A DNA stretch of 64,000 nucleotides from Silene conica (lineage: Eukaryota; Streptophyta; Magnoliopsida; Caryophyllales; Caryophyllaceae), in contig CM055315.2 in NCBI GenBank assembly GCA_029255685.2, forward strand, positions 49,939,358 through 50,003,357, given 5' to 3'. This document shows positions 1 to 10,984 of the stretch, one piece after another. The notes beneath the pieces were generated by a model. It was given only the letters and a program-made list of their open reading frames with translations, did no database searches and was not told the origin of the DNA. Position 1 is the first letter of the stretch. Each line of letters starts with the position of its first letter. Made by a program: the position numbers and the translations under genes.

Positions 1-829
1 ATTTCGAAATTAGTAAGGAAGATGAGGAGATGAAAACTTCTTATTTAGACAGGAGGGAAACGACGAGAGGAGAAAAATGGCACGAGAATCGTCGAAAACG
101 GATAAGAAACGAAGATTTTGCGACCGTTTTACGGTTGAGGTGCACAATAATGGCGTCCCTCTTGTTTTTTGTGTTTTGTGAGTTTTTTCTGAACAAAAAT
201 GAAGGATTTGAAGAAGAAGGAAGGAAGAGGATGACCTTGGGCAGCAAGGCAAGGTTTAACACTTAGCCAAGTGTTGGAATAGTAATGCCAAGTGTTGAGG
301 CTTAGGCCATTTGTCAAGGGCCTTAGGCCAAGTGTTGAGAGGAATATGTCATGTGTCAAGAACCTTAGGCCATGTGGAATAATTGATTAGGATGTGTCTA
401 AGATCTTAGGCCAAGTGGAAGATGTGCTAATGTCTATTGTCGAAGTTTTTAAGCCAATAGGAAGAGGTAGCAACGAGCGAGTATCTCGTCGGCGGATATT
501 CAGCGACAGCCTTTCGTATTTTCGGCACAATTTCCTCCACAGAACTCCGATTGAGGTGTTGTTGGTGGCGTTGGAAAGCTAAGAAAAAAGATTTAAAACT
601 TTTATTTTATAACCAAGAGCTGAATATGTCTTTAGCGGATCTCAAAGTTAGTAACAAGGACAGAGTAGTTGTTCGTAGTTTGACGAGTATAAATTTAAGA
701 CGAGTATTTTTAATATCGTTGTCAAAAATGATAGAATTTAGATGGAAATTTTATTTATAGGATCATAATTATTATTAAAAATAGGATTTTAATAATATAG
801 AATAACTTGGAATTTATCGGGGTGTTACA
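1..829. mobile_element. Right end of an unidentified LTR element
   Basis: The segment ends at 829 with GGGGTGTTACA, the terminus typical of TGTAACACCCC-type chromovirus LTRs, directly abutting gag sequence of element E1. Its left end lies outside the window, so orientation and target duplication cannot be fixed (candidate right-hand duplication CGACG, 830-834). Positions 258-415 hold about six degenerate copies of a short unit resembling TTAGGCCAAGTGTTGAG. Open frames here are short, overlapping and unlike any protein I know, so I annotate no gene. Confidence 0.6.
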
Positions 830-831
830 CG

Positions 832-988
832 ACGCATCATCCACCTCAGCCTTAAACCCTTTCTTGTTTAACATGGAAGCAATATTCTTTAGGACATAGC
901 TCATTTGATTTATTTGAGATTTGATCTCCTCTTGACCGGCCTCCCATGGCTTGCTTGTAGCATCGCTATTTTCACTAGGATACACCAT
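832..988 (-). pseudogene. Gypsy gag N-terminal fragment (element E1)
   Basis: A minus-strand frame starts with Met at 988, 43 bases inside a primer binding site, where gag of a Ty3-gypsy element is expected. It reads MVYPSENSDATSKPWEAGQ and continues as a helical, charged stretch of about 52 residues before the unrelated LTR end at 829 cuts it. The identification rests mainly on position; the sequence alone is too short to place. The inserted element accounts for the loss of the rest of E1, which would have continued to the left. Confidence 0.6.
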
Positions 989-1030
989 GATTACTTCTCC
1001 CCAAGATAGATCTTAATAAAAATTAAAACC

Positions 1031-1053
1031 AAGAGCCGAAGCTCTGATACCAA
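1031..1053 (-). promoter_or_regulatory. E1 primer binding site with UUCG hairpin
   Basis: On the minus strand the sequence TGGTATCAGAGC, the usual plant primer binding site matching the 3' end of initiator methionine tRNA, lies two bases inside the LTR. Its last five bases begin a hairpin, AGAGC-TTCG-GCTCT, with a C(UUCG)G tetraloop in RNA. Element A has the same arrangement with loop TTTG. Confidence 0.8.
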
Positions 1054-1055
1054 TT

Positions 1056-2185
1056 TGATGCGGATCTCTAGCTTGAATTGATGTAGATGATCCTTTCTTA
1101 AGAATCGATGTGCAGCGGAATTACACTCTTAAGATAAATAACGAACTTGTTAGTAACTTCAGTGAAATAACACAAATAATGAGGGAATTATGGATGGTGA
1201 ACGAAACAATGATGAACGATGCTTGTGATGAACGGACAACAATGATGCACGAATGAATGATGAACGACGAACAAGGCTTAATCTTCAAGGCTTGTGAACG
1301 ACGCTTGTGAACGATGGACGATGGACGAAGGCTTGATGAACCGTGGATGATGGATGTCGATGGATTGATGATGTCTCCTCAACCTTCTCTCGCAAAAGAT
1401 GGAATTGGCTAACACCCTGCACATCAACCTCGCAAAGTCGATCCTAAAAACTAAGCTCGCAAACTTAATTAATATCACTCAAAAGCTCACACATAAACTT
1501 ATGATTTTTATTGAATAATCAACTCACAACTTGTATGCTTAAACAAAGAAAACGACTGCCTTATATAGGCCTTAAACCGTGTAAAACCTACTATAATTAA
1601 GGTAGGAATACCTTAATTAATCCTAACTAGAAAACCCTAATCCTACTTAGGTTCAAACAATAGTTTGACTAGGATTAAGACTCTTATTCCTAATATAGTT
1701 ATGAATCCTATAACAACTAGGATTCCTTATCCTACTAGAACTATAAATCCTATTACAATTAGGACTCCTACTTCTAATAGGATTGTGAAACCTACTTCTA
1801 CTAGGAAACTTAAATATTAATCCTACTAAGACTAGGAAACATATCTTCCCAATCTTATTTTATTCTAACACAAATAAAATAAACAAAGTAAGAAAACCCT
1901 AGCTTGGCTAAAACCCTAGACGTAGACGTGTCTTAGGCGCGCGTCCCTAGGTGATCTTCGTGCCCTAGTTTTAGTTCCTTATAAGCTTCATACACACCTT
2001 CCTTCATGTAGCCTTTAGGTAATATCATCCAAGGATGTTCCAAGGTCTTCTGGAACCTTCTAGAATCTTCTTTTATTCCTTATAAACCTAACTTAAATAG
2101 TCTTACGGATCCATGTTCGAACCCGTTTGGTGTCAACCTTGACTTGTGCTCGTTTTTAGGAAAGTTTAGACATGCTCCCGCATCA
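1056..2185 (-). mobile_element. 5' LTR of gypsy element E1
   Basis: This 1130-bp LTR starts TGATGCG and ends CGCATCA, a perfect 7-bp inverted terminal repeat identical to that of element A, but its interior differs from A. The primer binding site on the low-coordinate side shows that it is the 5' LTR of a minus-strand element. It is inserted in the gag gene of copia-1. Only this LTR and about 225 bp of interior are present. TAACT (2186-2190) is the candidate target duplication. Confidence 0.8.
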
Positions 2186-3534
2186 TAACTCCTTGATGGG
2201 AGCTGAGGTTCTTGCTTCGGAAGCCACCTTCTTGGCGTTATTGGAAGTTTGCTTCCTGCCTACCTTGCCCTTCCTCTTGAACTTCCCATTGCTCTTTGTG
2301 TTAACATTGAGCACATCCTTAAGGGCACTAACATTTAGGCCCATATCCCTTTCAGCTTGCACAATCATATTGTAACACCCCAAGAGTATGAGAGGAAAGT
2401 TGTCCCACATCGGTAGAATGTGAGGCTTGTGATATGTTTATAATAACTTCCACCCACCACTTAGTAACAAGGCCTTGTGATTTTGGGCTTAAGTGAGGAC
2501 AAGTAATGGGCCCAAAGGCTTACCTCCCATCTTATTGGGGCTGTGTTACGACCGTGGTGGGTCGGGTTGTTACAAATGGTATCAGAGCGACTCTGCGTCC
2601 GTGTGGTGAGCCTGTGGTCGGGAGTACCCGGGTCACACACCTAGCGGGGTAGGATTCTGGCCCTGGTTGTGGTCAAGTTTGAGGCACAACGAGGACGTTG
2701 TGTTCTTTAAGTGGGGGAGTTTGTAACACCCCAAGAGTATGAGAGGAAAGTTGTCCCACATCGGTAGAATGTGAGGCTTGTGATATGTTTATAATAACTT
2801 CCACCCACCACTTAGTAACAAGGCCTTGTGCTTTTGGGCTTAAGTGAGGACAAATAATGGGCCCAAAGGCTTACCTCCCATCTTATTGGGGCTGTGTTAC
2901 GACCGTGGTGGGTCGGGTTGTTACACATATTGTGCAACTCATCAAGGGTTGTCTCTTGGTTTCTCATGTTAAAATTCACCCTGAATTGAACATAAGTTTT
3001 GACCTTAGACAAGGAGTGGAGGATTGTATCAATCACTAGTTCTTTTGGAATATCAACTTGATTCAATCTTAGAGTCTCTACATGCTCCATAAGCTTGAGC
3101 ACTTGAGGGCTAACGTTTTGGCCCTCCTTTCGGTGATCAAAGAAAGCGGCTGCCGCCTCATATTAGACAATTCTCGAAGCCTTCGAGAACATTGTCACAA
3201 GCTTGGAGTAGATTTCATAGGCAGTGCCAATTTTATTGGCACTCCTTTGAAGTTCTGGCTCCATAGAGAAGATCAAAACATTTTTGATCGCCGCGGACTC
3301 TCTGTGGTAGGCCTCATAGGCACGCCTAGTCGCGACATTATTGGCACCATCATCATGTTTGGCTGGTGGTTCCTCGATGAGGTATTGAGTTTTACCGTTA
3401 CCTTCTGCGGCCAACTTAACTTGGGCATCCCAATCGGTAAAATTTGCCCCATTCTTTTCAAGTTTACGACGATCCATAAAGGATCGTAGCCATGAAGTAT
3501 GTGTTACGGTGTTCGGAGTTGTGGAAGTTGACAT
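2186..3534 (-). pseudogene. Ty1-copia gag (copia-1), disrupted
   Basis: Minus-strand gag of a copia element starts at Met 3534 (MSTSTTPNTVTHTSWLRSFM). The first block (3163-3534) matches the N-terminal gag region of copia-2 (W..FMD, then D/NF.DW, IKNVLI.AME). A frame change follows near 3160. The second block (from about 3100) contains LVIDTILHSLSKVKTYVQFR, interrupted by TRIM-1 exactly between codons for HNM and IVQAERDMG. The tail is basic (KRKGKVGRK) and is cut by the E1 LTR at 2185. No zinc knuckle, protease or pol remains. The element is more decayed than copia-2 and older than the four insertions it carries. Confidence 0.8.
2371..2925 (+). mobile_element. TRIM element 1, complete
   Basis: Terminal-repeat retrotransposon in miniature, 555 bp. 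Two 204-bp direct LTRs (2371-2574 and 2722-2925) start TGTAACACCCC and end GTTGTTACA. The 147-bp interior has a primer binding site TGGTATCAGAGCG starting at 2577 and a purine-rich tract AAGTGGGGGAG just before the second LTR. CATAT occurs on both sides (2366-2370, 2926-2930), a perfect target duplication. It carries no protein and needs another element's proteins to move. It sits inside copia-1 gag. Confidence 0.93.
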
Positions 3535-3538
3535 GTTT

Positions 3539-4093
3539 TGTAACACTACCCCAAGAGTATGAGAGGAAAGTTGTCCCACATCGGTAGAATGTGAGGCTTG
3601 TGATATGTTTATAATAGCTTCCACCCACCACTTAATAACAAGGCCTTGTGCTTTTGGGCTTAAGTGAGGACAAATAACGGGCCCAAAAGTGTGCATCCAT
3701 CTTATTGGGGTTGTGTTACGACCGTGGTGGGTCGGGCTGTTACAAATGGTATCAGAGCGACCCTGCGACCGTGTGGTGAGCCTGTGGTCGGGAGACTCGG
3801 GTCACACACCTAGCGGGGGAGGATTCTGGCCCTGGTTGCGGTCAAGTTTGAGGCACAACGAGGACGTTGTGTTGTTTAACTGGGGGAGTTTGTAACACCC
3901 CAAGAGTATGAGAGGAAAGTTGTCCCACATCGGTAGAATGTGAGGCTTGTGATATGTTTATAATAGCTTCCACCCACCACTTAATAACAAGGCCTTGTGC
4001 TTTTGGGCTTAAGTGAGGACAAATAACGGGCCCAAAAATGTGCATCCATCTTATTGGGGTTGTGTTACGACCGTGGTGGGTTGGGCTGTTACA
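3539..4093 (+). mobile_element. TRIM element 2, complete
   Basis: A second copy of the same TRIM family, also 555 bp and in the same orientation. LTRs are 3539-3744 (206 bp, with a 3-base change in the terminal TGTAACACTACCCC) and 3891-4093 (203 bp). The primer binding site starts at 3747 and the purine tract TGGGGGAG precedes the second LTR. The target duplication TGTTT is perfect (3534-3538 and 4094-4098). It begins immediately beside the gag start codon of copia-1, separating gag from its leader. Confidence 0.93.
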
Positions 4094-4474
4094 TGTTTGA
4101 TAATGATTTGAAGACTTAACTACAAAATTAAACATCAAAGATATTAAACACTTATCGTTTTTAATTAACTTGTAAACATTTTAATTAAGTTAAGGCATCT
4201 ACAAAATGAGCTCTATCCAATTTTATAAATGATTCCAAGACCCAAACCCTATATCACCAAAATCGTGAACTACTAGAACTTCGACTCAATGATATGGTTT
4301 GGTGGGTTAACTTTTAACCGGTTCTACCCCTAGAACTCTTGGTCGATGAAAAATCATTATTTATTCATCTTAGCCCGTAACACATTGACCACTGGTCCTC
4401 TACACTTCCGTTGAGTACAAACCAAATTTCGATTGCATCGAAATGCGATCCACCCACTTATCCTACTTAATGGG
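4094..4474 (-). mobile_element. Copia-1 untranslated leader, part 1
   Basis: This geneless stretch resembles the leader of copia-2 upstream of gag (27840-28180): both contain GATCCCAAGAC, CTCTTGGTCGAT and a following segment ending near a CCCACTTA motif. It is therefore leader sequence of copia-1 on the minus strand, continuing at 6787 beyond the solo LTR. Confidence 0.65.
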
Positions 4475-4907
4475 TGTAACACCCCTATTTATTTAAGGGC
4501 CTGTACTAGGACTCCCTAGATAAGTAAGGATGTTACCATCTCGGTTTCCCGAGGTAGTAGATACAAAGGAAAGATAAACAGTACTTTAATTAAAAATTTA
4601 AACTCCATAACATGTTCTTAACAATTGAAACCAAACTGTCTTATAAAATGAAAATACAACTCATGCAAAACTGACTAAGGTGATCTAGACTCTAGTCTGG
4701 TCCGGATCCAAGCTCTTTCTTCCCATAACTTCCCATAGTCTCAGCCACCTGTCAATCTGCTCCCCAATAAATTCGTTCATCACAGGTGATCACGAATACA
4801 CAGGGTCAACCACGAGGTTGAGTAGAGAAAAACTGTATTAAGCAAACCACATTACTAAAAATAGAAAGTCGAACTCCTTCACTCCGAATCACAAGCCCCA
4901 TTATTCT

Positions 4908-5025
4908 CCACACCAATCACAGACCCTTTATCTCCGCACCAAACACAGACCCTTTATCTCCGCACCAATCACAGACCCTTTATCTCCGCACCAATCACAG
5001 ACCCTTTATCTCCGCACCGATCCAA
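4908..5025. repeat. 26-bp subrepeats inside the solo LTR
   Basis: About four to five tandem copies of a 26-bp unit containing CACCAATCACAGACCC and TTATCTCCG. Related tandem units occupy the equivalent place in the B LTR (44690-44840) and, reversed, in the C LTR (55252-55385). Confidence 0.85.
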
Positions 5026-5307
5026 CACCGTATCACAAGACCCAATATATAATCACATCATATAATATCTCAGAATAAAATAGATAACACAATATAATGA
5101 TCACATGATATTATATCACCAACATGCTTCATGTCAAATAAGAGTAGATTACACAACGTCATATAACAGTATTATCCCCTACCTCGAATAGCAGATATGA
5201 AGATAAGTCCAACGCTCGCTAGAAGTGTTCCACGCGGAAACTGTTACCTAAACACGTATTTATAACGAATCAATAAACTTCCCGAACCCCCATAAGTCAA
5301 CGTATAC

Positions 5308-5400
5308 TTTCTATAAATAGAAACCTTCCCTAAATGGGAAGTTTCTAAAAATAGAAACCCAACATAAATGGAAAGTTTCTATGAATAGAAACTTTCCTAA
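5308..5400. promoter_or_regulatory. Cluster of short inverted repeats in the LTR
   Basis: Four or five overlapping palindromes lie within about 90 bp, for example TTTCTATAAATAGAAA and CTTCCCTAAATGGGAAG. Equivalent clusters occur in the B LTR (45085-45180) and the C LTR (54890-54975). The position inside the LTR suggests a regulatory role, but this is inference. Confidence 0.55.
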
Positions 5401-6786
5401 CTTAAAGATTTCCCGACTCATATACTTCAACTACATAAAACGAATACTATTAAAATCACGAAATACGACTTTATAACGATAATAGTAAAATAATTTTAAC
5501 AATAATAATAATAATACTATTAATAATCATAATAATAATAAGTAATAAGTAATAATACAAATGAAAAACGAAAACAGCCCAACACTTAAAACTAACCCGA
5601 CTCACGCCCAAACCTACTCTCCTAGCACCACCGTAGCCCTGCCGCAGCCAACAACAACCACCAGACCTTGATTCCAGAACCACCACCTACTAGCACGACT
5701 GCCGGCCACCCTCTCGACCACGTACCCCTGACACGGTGAACCAGGGCCCAAACCAGGCCTGGTTCATCGCGCCAGTAGCAGTCCAGCCCTGAACATACCC
5801 TTCGTCGACATCCCTTTCAACCACCAGCACGACTCCACCATGTCACCATAACCACCCCCCGACACCAGACACCCTAACATGGTGGTACCACCGCACCGAC
5901 CTCCCCCGAGTTAGCGGTGGTGCCACCCCCAAACAACCAGACCGTAACAAAGAGAAGAAACCCAGAACAGACACACAAAAGAACCACCCTAATCGACCCT
6001 ATCTACGCCACCTGTAACCACCCTGCCTACCGCCATAACCCTTCCCTGACCACCACCTGTTCCCTTGTCAAAACCACCTCAAAGAACCATAAGAGACAGG
6101 ACGTCGATGTAGGTAGAAAGATCATTGGTCAGACTCTGGTTTAACACAAACAGAGGAACCCCATGACTTGACACCCCAAAACCGCCTTCCTTGGCGCAAT
6201 ACGGTGGCTGACACAACCATGACAACCACTAGACACGACAATCACACCCCTCAGATAAAATTACCCGAAAGAATTGAACCTAACAACCACAAAACACGAC
6301 CCAAACTTACTGAATAGGAAGCAGACACGAAAAGAGAACTGAGTCGTGTTAACGTAGTGTTTAGCATACCTACCTTTCCGACGTTTCGACCACCTTATGT
6401 CCGCCTTAGAGTCACCGTGGTTATTGTCTCTCTACTCTATGATGTGACGGCTGTGGGTATGAGATGTTTAGATGTGAATTAGGGTAAGTCTTGTGTCTAT
6501 GAAAGCTGCTAAAAGATGACGGTAGGAGGACTTCTTAGTAGGGTTTGTGAAGTTCTCTTTTCAAAACAGTCGTGGGCTTAGGTGGGGGCACACATCACGA
6601 GGCCCATGCCAACGTGTGAGAGGTCTAGGGATCGAACCCTCATAACAACAGAACCATAGAGCTAAAGGTCTAGGGATCGAACCCTCATAACCACATAAAC
6701 ACATCATGACCTAAAGACGTAAAACAAACTATCGACACAAAAATAAACTTAATTATCGAGCCCAGATTTTGAGATATTACAATGGG

Positions 6787-6879
6787 GTTCGTACTACCCA
6801 CTGGACTAGCACCACCCCATGAAATAGAAGCTCATGGGTTCTACTATTTGGTAAGGCTATCTCAATTGTTTTAATAATA
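6787..6879 (-). mobile_element. Copia-1 untranslated leader, part 2
   Basis: After the solo LTR the copia-1 leader resumes. The stretch GCTCATGGGTTCTACT to CTATCTCAATTG parallels ATTCATGGGAGTCTGA to TAGTCTCAATTT in copia-2 (36660-36700). It stops at the Helitron terminus at 6880. Confidence 0.5.
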
Positions 6880-6912
6880 CTAGTTGTTATTCCGCGCGTG
6901 ATGCGCGTGGAA
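6880..6912 (-). mobile_element. Helitron 3' terminus (minus strand)
   Basis: On the minus strand a 9-bp stem with one G-T pair (6890-6898 with 6904-6912, loop TGATG) is followed six bases later by CTAG at 6880-6883 and then T. A terminal hairpin followed by CTAG/CTRR and insertion next to T is the signature of Helitron 3' ends. The body would extend to the right; I could not identify its TC 5' end. Confidence 0.7.
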
Positions 6913-7500
6913 TTCAAAGGGAAGTAATTTGTCATTAAGTAAATATTCATAATTTCAACATGGTACATTGTTTTGTTCGTATCATATTCAAGTGGCGTGT
7001 TGATCTGTTGTAGAATGATTTTGAAGGAAGAATAATCATATATTGAATAACTAACATCTTTGATTATAATCATATAGGTTATCTATCACGTGTCAGGTAC
7101 GTAAACATTGGCTTACGGAAATCATTTTCATGATTTTATACATACAAAACAAACTTTCTAACCCGATAATTATTATTATGTATAATAAGTTGTTGTTATG
7201 AGATAAAAATTTAATCTTTTAATCCATTATAAACTGATAACTCGTGACATATGTATGGGATATGACAATACGAAGGCTGTCTTTAATGTAGATTACAACC
7301 GTCTAAATTCTATGTTTTTGACAGGGTGCTTGATAAATTTAACATTGAGGCCTTATCTTGACAATGAATTCGCATCATTGTTAGCTATGTGTATTCAGTA
7401 TTAAGTATAATAGATAGTCTAGTAGTATAATTGAATTTTAAGTAACGGTTTCAACCTGATTAGCCCATTTGATCGTGTATACTAAAGGATTAGCGTGGTC
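6913..7500. other. AT-rich sequence, probable Helitron body
   Basis: No supported gene. The stretch is AT-rich and unique at the scale I can see; it is probably non-autonomous Helitron body, because it follows the 3' terminus at 6880. Confidence 0.35.
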
Positions 7501-7514
7501 ATATATATATATAT

Positions 7515-8069
7515 AGAATTGAGATCCTATGAGAACCACCAATATAATGAGAACCATGAGAACTCTAACTTACGGACATTTTTAAAAAAAATTAATGACA
7601 TATTTGGATTCGGCATGAAATTTTATGGCTAGAGAACTTATTTCTTGGTCTAGAAAATATATACTAGTGACGGAAATAAAGGTGAGATACGTTTTATTAA
7701 TTTTCATGCACCTATTACCGATTTTTACGTATCTATCATTTTTCATGCACATAGAACTTATTTTAATGCACGTAGAGCTTTTTATTTCATGCACTAGCAA
7801 TCATTTCATGCATGTAAAAAATTTCATGCACGTAGTGGTCGTTTTCGTGCATTTATAGCCGTTTTAGTATGTCTAATTGTATCTTGGTACACTAAGTATA
7901 TATTTTGTTAATAAAATCAAAAAAATTTGTTTAATGATACTAAAGTGTGTATTTGAATAAGTTAAACTAATGGTAAATAATCCATCAAAACTTTCGAAGC
8001 GAGATATGGTGGAGATTTAGTGAGGGTTCTCACGGTTCTTATAAGGGTGGTTCTCACCGGATCCCGACC
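7515..8069. mobile_element. TIR element 1, flanked by (TA)n
   Basis: Imperfect terminal inverted repeats of roughly 45 bp: the left end (from 7520) contains GATCCTATGAGAACCACC, and the reverse of the right end (up to about 8067) contains GATCCGGTGAGAACCACC. Both ends abut (TA)n runs (about 7498-7515 and 8070-8092). The interior is about 450 bp with no gene but several copies of TTTCATGCA-like words (7610-7860). Size and structure fit a MITE inserted in a TA microsatellite; Micron-like elements of rice behave this way, but I cannot assign the family. Confidence 0.65.
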
Positions 8070-8220
8070 CTATATATATATATATATATATAGAGCGAGG
8101 ATCCTGTGAGATCTACTTCTTAAATGAGAATTGAGGTCTATTCTTACATGATGATTGCATCTCAACCATTGGATTTAATTGAGGTTTGTAACTTTGGTAA
8201 AGAAAACTTACACCTAATAT

Positions 8221-8770
8221 AATATTTTTTTTTCTCGAGATTCTTTTTATCAAATTTTTTTCTCGAAAATCTTTATTCGAAACTTTTTTTTCTGAAATTT
8301 TTTTGTCTCGAAACTTTTTTTTCTCCGAATTTTTTTCGACGAATTTTTTTACGAAACTTTTTTTCTCTCCAACTTTTTTTTCTAACCTTTCTTCTCCGAA
8401 TTTTTTTTCGAAATTTTTTCAGGAGATTTTTTTTCTCGACATTTTTGTTGAGATATTTTTATCAATTTTTTTTCTCGAAAATCTTTTTTCGCAACTTTTT
8501 TTTCCGAAATTTTTTTGTCTCGAAATTTTTTTCAAAACTTTTTTTTCTCCGAAATTTTTTCGAAACTTTTTTTTTTCTCCGGATTTTTTTTACGAAAATT
8601 TTTTTTTCTCCAACTTTTTTTTCGAACCTTTTTTCTCCGATTTTTGTTCCGAATTTTTTTTTTTCCGAATTTTTTTTTTCTCGAGATTGTTTCTTCTCGA
8701 CATTTTTTCTGAAATATTTTTATCAATTTTTTTTTTCTCGAGATTTTTTTTCTTTTTTTTTCGTAATATT
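8221..8770. repeat. T-rich array with higher-order repeat
   Basis: Runs of 7-12 T separated by short words such as CTCGAAA, CTCCGAA and CGAAAC. A longer unit of about 210-265 bp is visible: TTTTTATCAA followed by TTTTTTCTCGA recurs near 8245, 8458 and 8720, and GACATTTTT-N-GATATTTTTATC-like blocks recur at 8435 and 8697. The 161-residue phenylalanine-rich frame across it is a by-product. Confidence 0.85.
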
Positions 8771-8802
8771 GTTTTGGAGAACCCGTGATATTGTATTGAG
8801 TA

Positions 8803-10752
8803 ACATGTGTATCTACGCATTTAACCATGCGTATATACACATTTAAAGGTGTGTATCTACACATTTAGAGATGTGTATTTATGCATCTACGCATTTAGAC
8901 ATGTGTATCTACGCAATTAAAGGTGTGTATCTACGCATTTAGACATGTGTATCTACGCATTCAAACACGTGTATCTACGTATTTTAAGGCGTGTATCTAC
9001 GCATTTAGTCATGTGTATCTACGCATTTAAAGATGTATATATACACATTTAGAGGTGTGTATCTACGCATTTAGAGATGTGTATCTACGCATTCAAACAT
9101 GTGTATCTACGCATTTAGAAATGTGTATCTACACATTTAAAGGTGTATCTACGCATTTAAACATGTGTATCTACGCATTTAGACATGTATATCTACGCAT
9201 TTAGACATGACATGTATATCTACGCATTTAAACATGTGTATCTACGCATTTAGCCATGTGTATCTACGCATTTAAAGGTGTGTATCTACACATTAAGAGA
9301 TGCGTATCTACGTATTTAAAAAGGTGTATCTACACATTTAGCCATGTGTATCTACGCATTTAGAGATGTATATCTACGCATTTAGCCATGTGTATCTACG
9401 TATTTAAAGGTGTGTATCTACGCATTTAGCCATATGTATCTACGCATTAAAAGATGTGTATTTACGCATTTAACCATGTGTATCTAAGCATTTAGATATG
9501 TGTATCTACGCATTTAGCCATGTAAATCTACACATTTAATGGTTAGTATATACGCATTTAGACATGTGTATCTACGCATTTAGCCATGTGTATCTATGCA
9601 TTCAGAGATGTGTATCAACGCATTTAGAGGTATGTATCTACGCATTCAAAAATGTGTATCTACACAATAAAACATGTGTATTTACGCATTTAGAGATGTG
9701 TATCTACGCATTTAGAGATATGTATCTACGCATTAAGAGATGTGTATCTACGCATTTAGCCATGTGTATCTACGTATTTAAAGTTGTGTATCTACTAGAC
9801 ATGTGTATCTACGCATTTAGCCATGTGTATCTACGCATTTAGAAATGTGTATCTACGCATTTAGAGGTGTGTATCTACGCATTTAGACATGTGTATATAC
9901 GCATTCAAACACGTGTATCTAGCATTTAGACATGTGTATCTACGCATTTCGCCATGTGTATCTACGCACTTAAAGGTGTGTATCTACACATTTAGAGAAG
10001 TGTATCTACGCATTTAGACATGTGTATCTACGCATTAAGAGATGTGTATCTACGCATTAAGAGATGTGTATCTATGCATTTAGCCATGTGTATCTACGCA
10101 TTTAGAGATGTGTATCTATGCATTTAGAGGTGTATATCTACGCATTTAGACATGTGTATCTATGCATTCAAACATGTGTATCTACGCATTTAGACATGTG
10201 TATCTACGCATTTCGTCATGTGTATCTACGCACTTAGAGGTGTGTATCTACGCATTTAGAGAAGTGTATCTATGCATTTAGACATGTGTATCTACGCATT
10301 TAGACATGTGTATCGACGCATTAAGAGATGTGTATCTATGCAATTAGCCATGTGTATCTACGTATTTAAATATGTGTATCTACGCAGTTAATGACGTGTA
10401 TCTACGTATTTAGAGATGTGTATCTACGCATTTAGACATGTGTATCTACGCATTTAAAGGTGTGAATCTACGCATTTAGAGATGTGTATCTACGCATTTA
10501 GACATGTGTATCAACGCATTAAGAGATGTGTATCTATGCATTTAGTCATGTGTATCTACGTATTTAAAGGTGTGTATCTACTAGACATGTGTATCTACTC
10601 ATTTACCCATGTGTATCTAGGCATTTAAAGGCGTGTATCTACGCATTTAGACATGTGTATCTACGCATTTAGAGATGTGTATATACGCATTTAACCATGT
10701 GTATTTATCAATTTAGCGATGTGTATCTACGCATTTAAAGGTGGATATCTAC
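8803..10752. repeat. 22-bp minisatellite, about 88 copies
   Basis: Tandem copies of a 22-bp unit, consensus close to GTGTATCTACGCATTTAGACAT. Positions 17-21 vary most (TTAGACA, TTTAGAGA, TTTAGCCA, TTTAAAGG variants), while GTATCTACGCATT is nearly constant. A few units are shortened. There are no unique spacers, so it is not a CRISPR-like array. Confidence 0.95.
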
Positions 10753-10984
10753 TGATCTGGAGGTACTGGGTTCGACTCTTACCGCTGGCGTTTTTTTTTT
10801 TGATTAAATCTAACCAGAAAGTCGCGGGGTCGCGGGTTCGACCCCCACTGGAGTCGTGTTTGGTTTTTTTGCTGAAATTGTACATTATCCACGTGGCATC
10901 ATCTCTTTGTTCTTCTTGTTGATCTAATGGTTCTTATAGTAGACCTCAATCCTCATTTAAGATCATAGACCTCACATGATGCAA

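Larger units (their letters stand above)
4475..6781 (-). mobile_element. Chromovirus solo LTR (B/C family)
   Basis: A 2307-bp LTR begins TGTAACACCCC and ends GATATTACA, flanked by a perfect target duplication ATGGG (4470-4474 and 6782-6786) with no interior, so it is a solo LTR left by recombination between two LTRs. Its first 90 bases match the start of the B LTR and the reversed end of the C LTR (GGGCCTGTACTAGGACTCC, TCTCGGTTTCCCGAGG). It keeps the family's interrupted AAT-rich stretch at 5493-5560 and a CCACC-rich segment at 5630-5930. Small open frames inside it are not genes. Confidence 0.9.

Noticed and set aside
8303..8864. Phenylalanine-rich and lysine-rich frames on both strands
   Set aside because: Translations of the T-rich array; several frames are open for the same reason.
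9564..9842. 92-residue frame rich in Cys, Tyr and Val
   Set aside because: A period of 22 residues reflects three 22-bp repeat units; it is minisatellite translation.
8803..10752. CRISPR-like array
   Set aside because: The 22-bp units are directly adjacent with gradual variation and no unique spacers, in a plant genome.
10755..10865. Possible tRNA or tRNA-derived SINE (two GGTTCGA B-box words)
   Set aside because: Only T-arm-like words are present; no acceptor stem, anticodon arm or A box could be built. Similar words occur in LTRs at 6630, 29645 and 53530.
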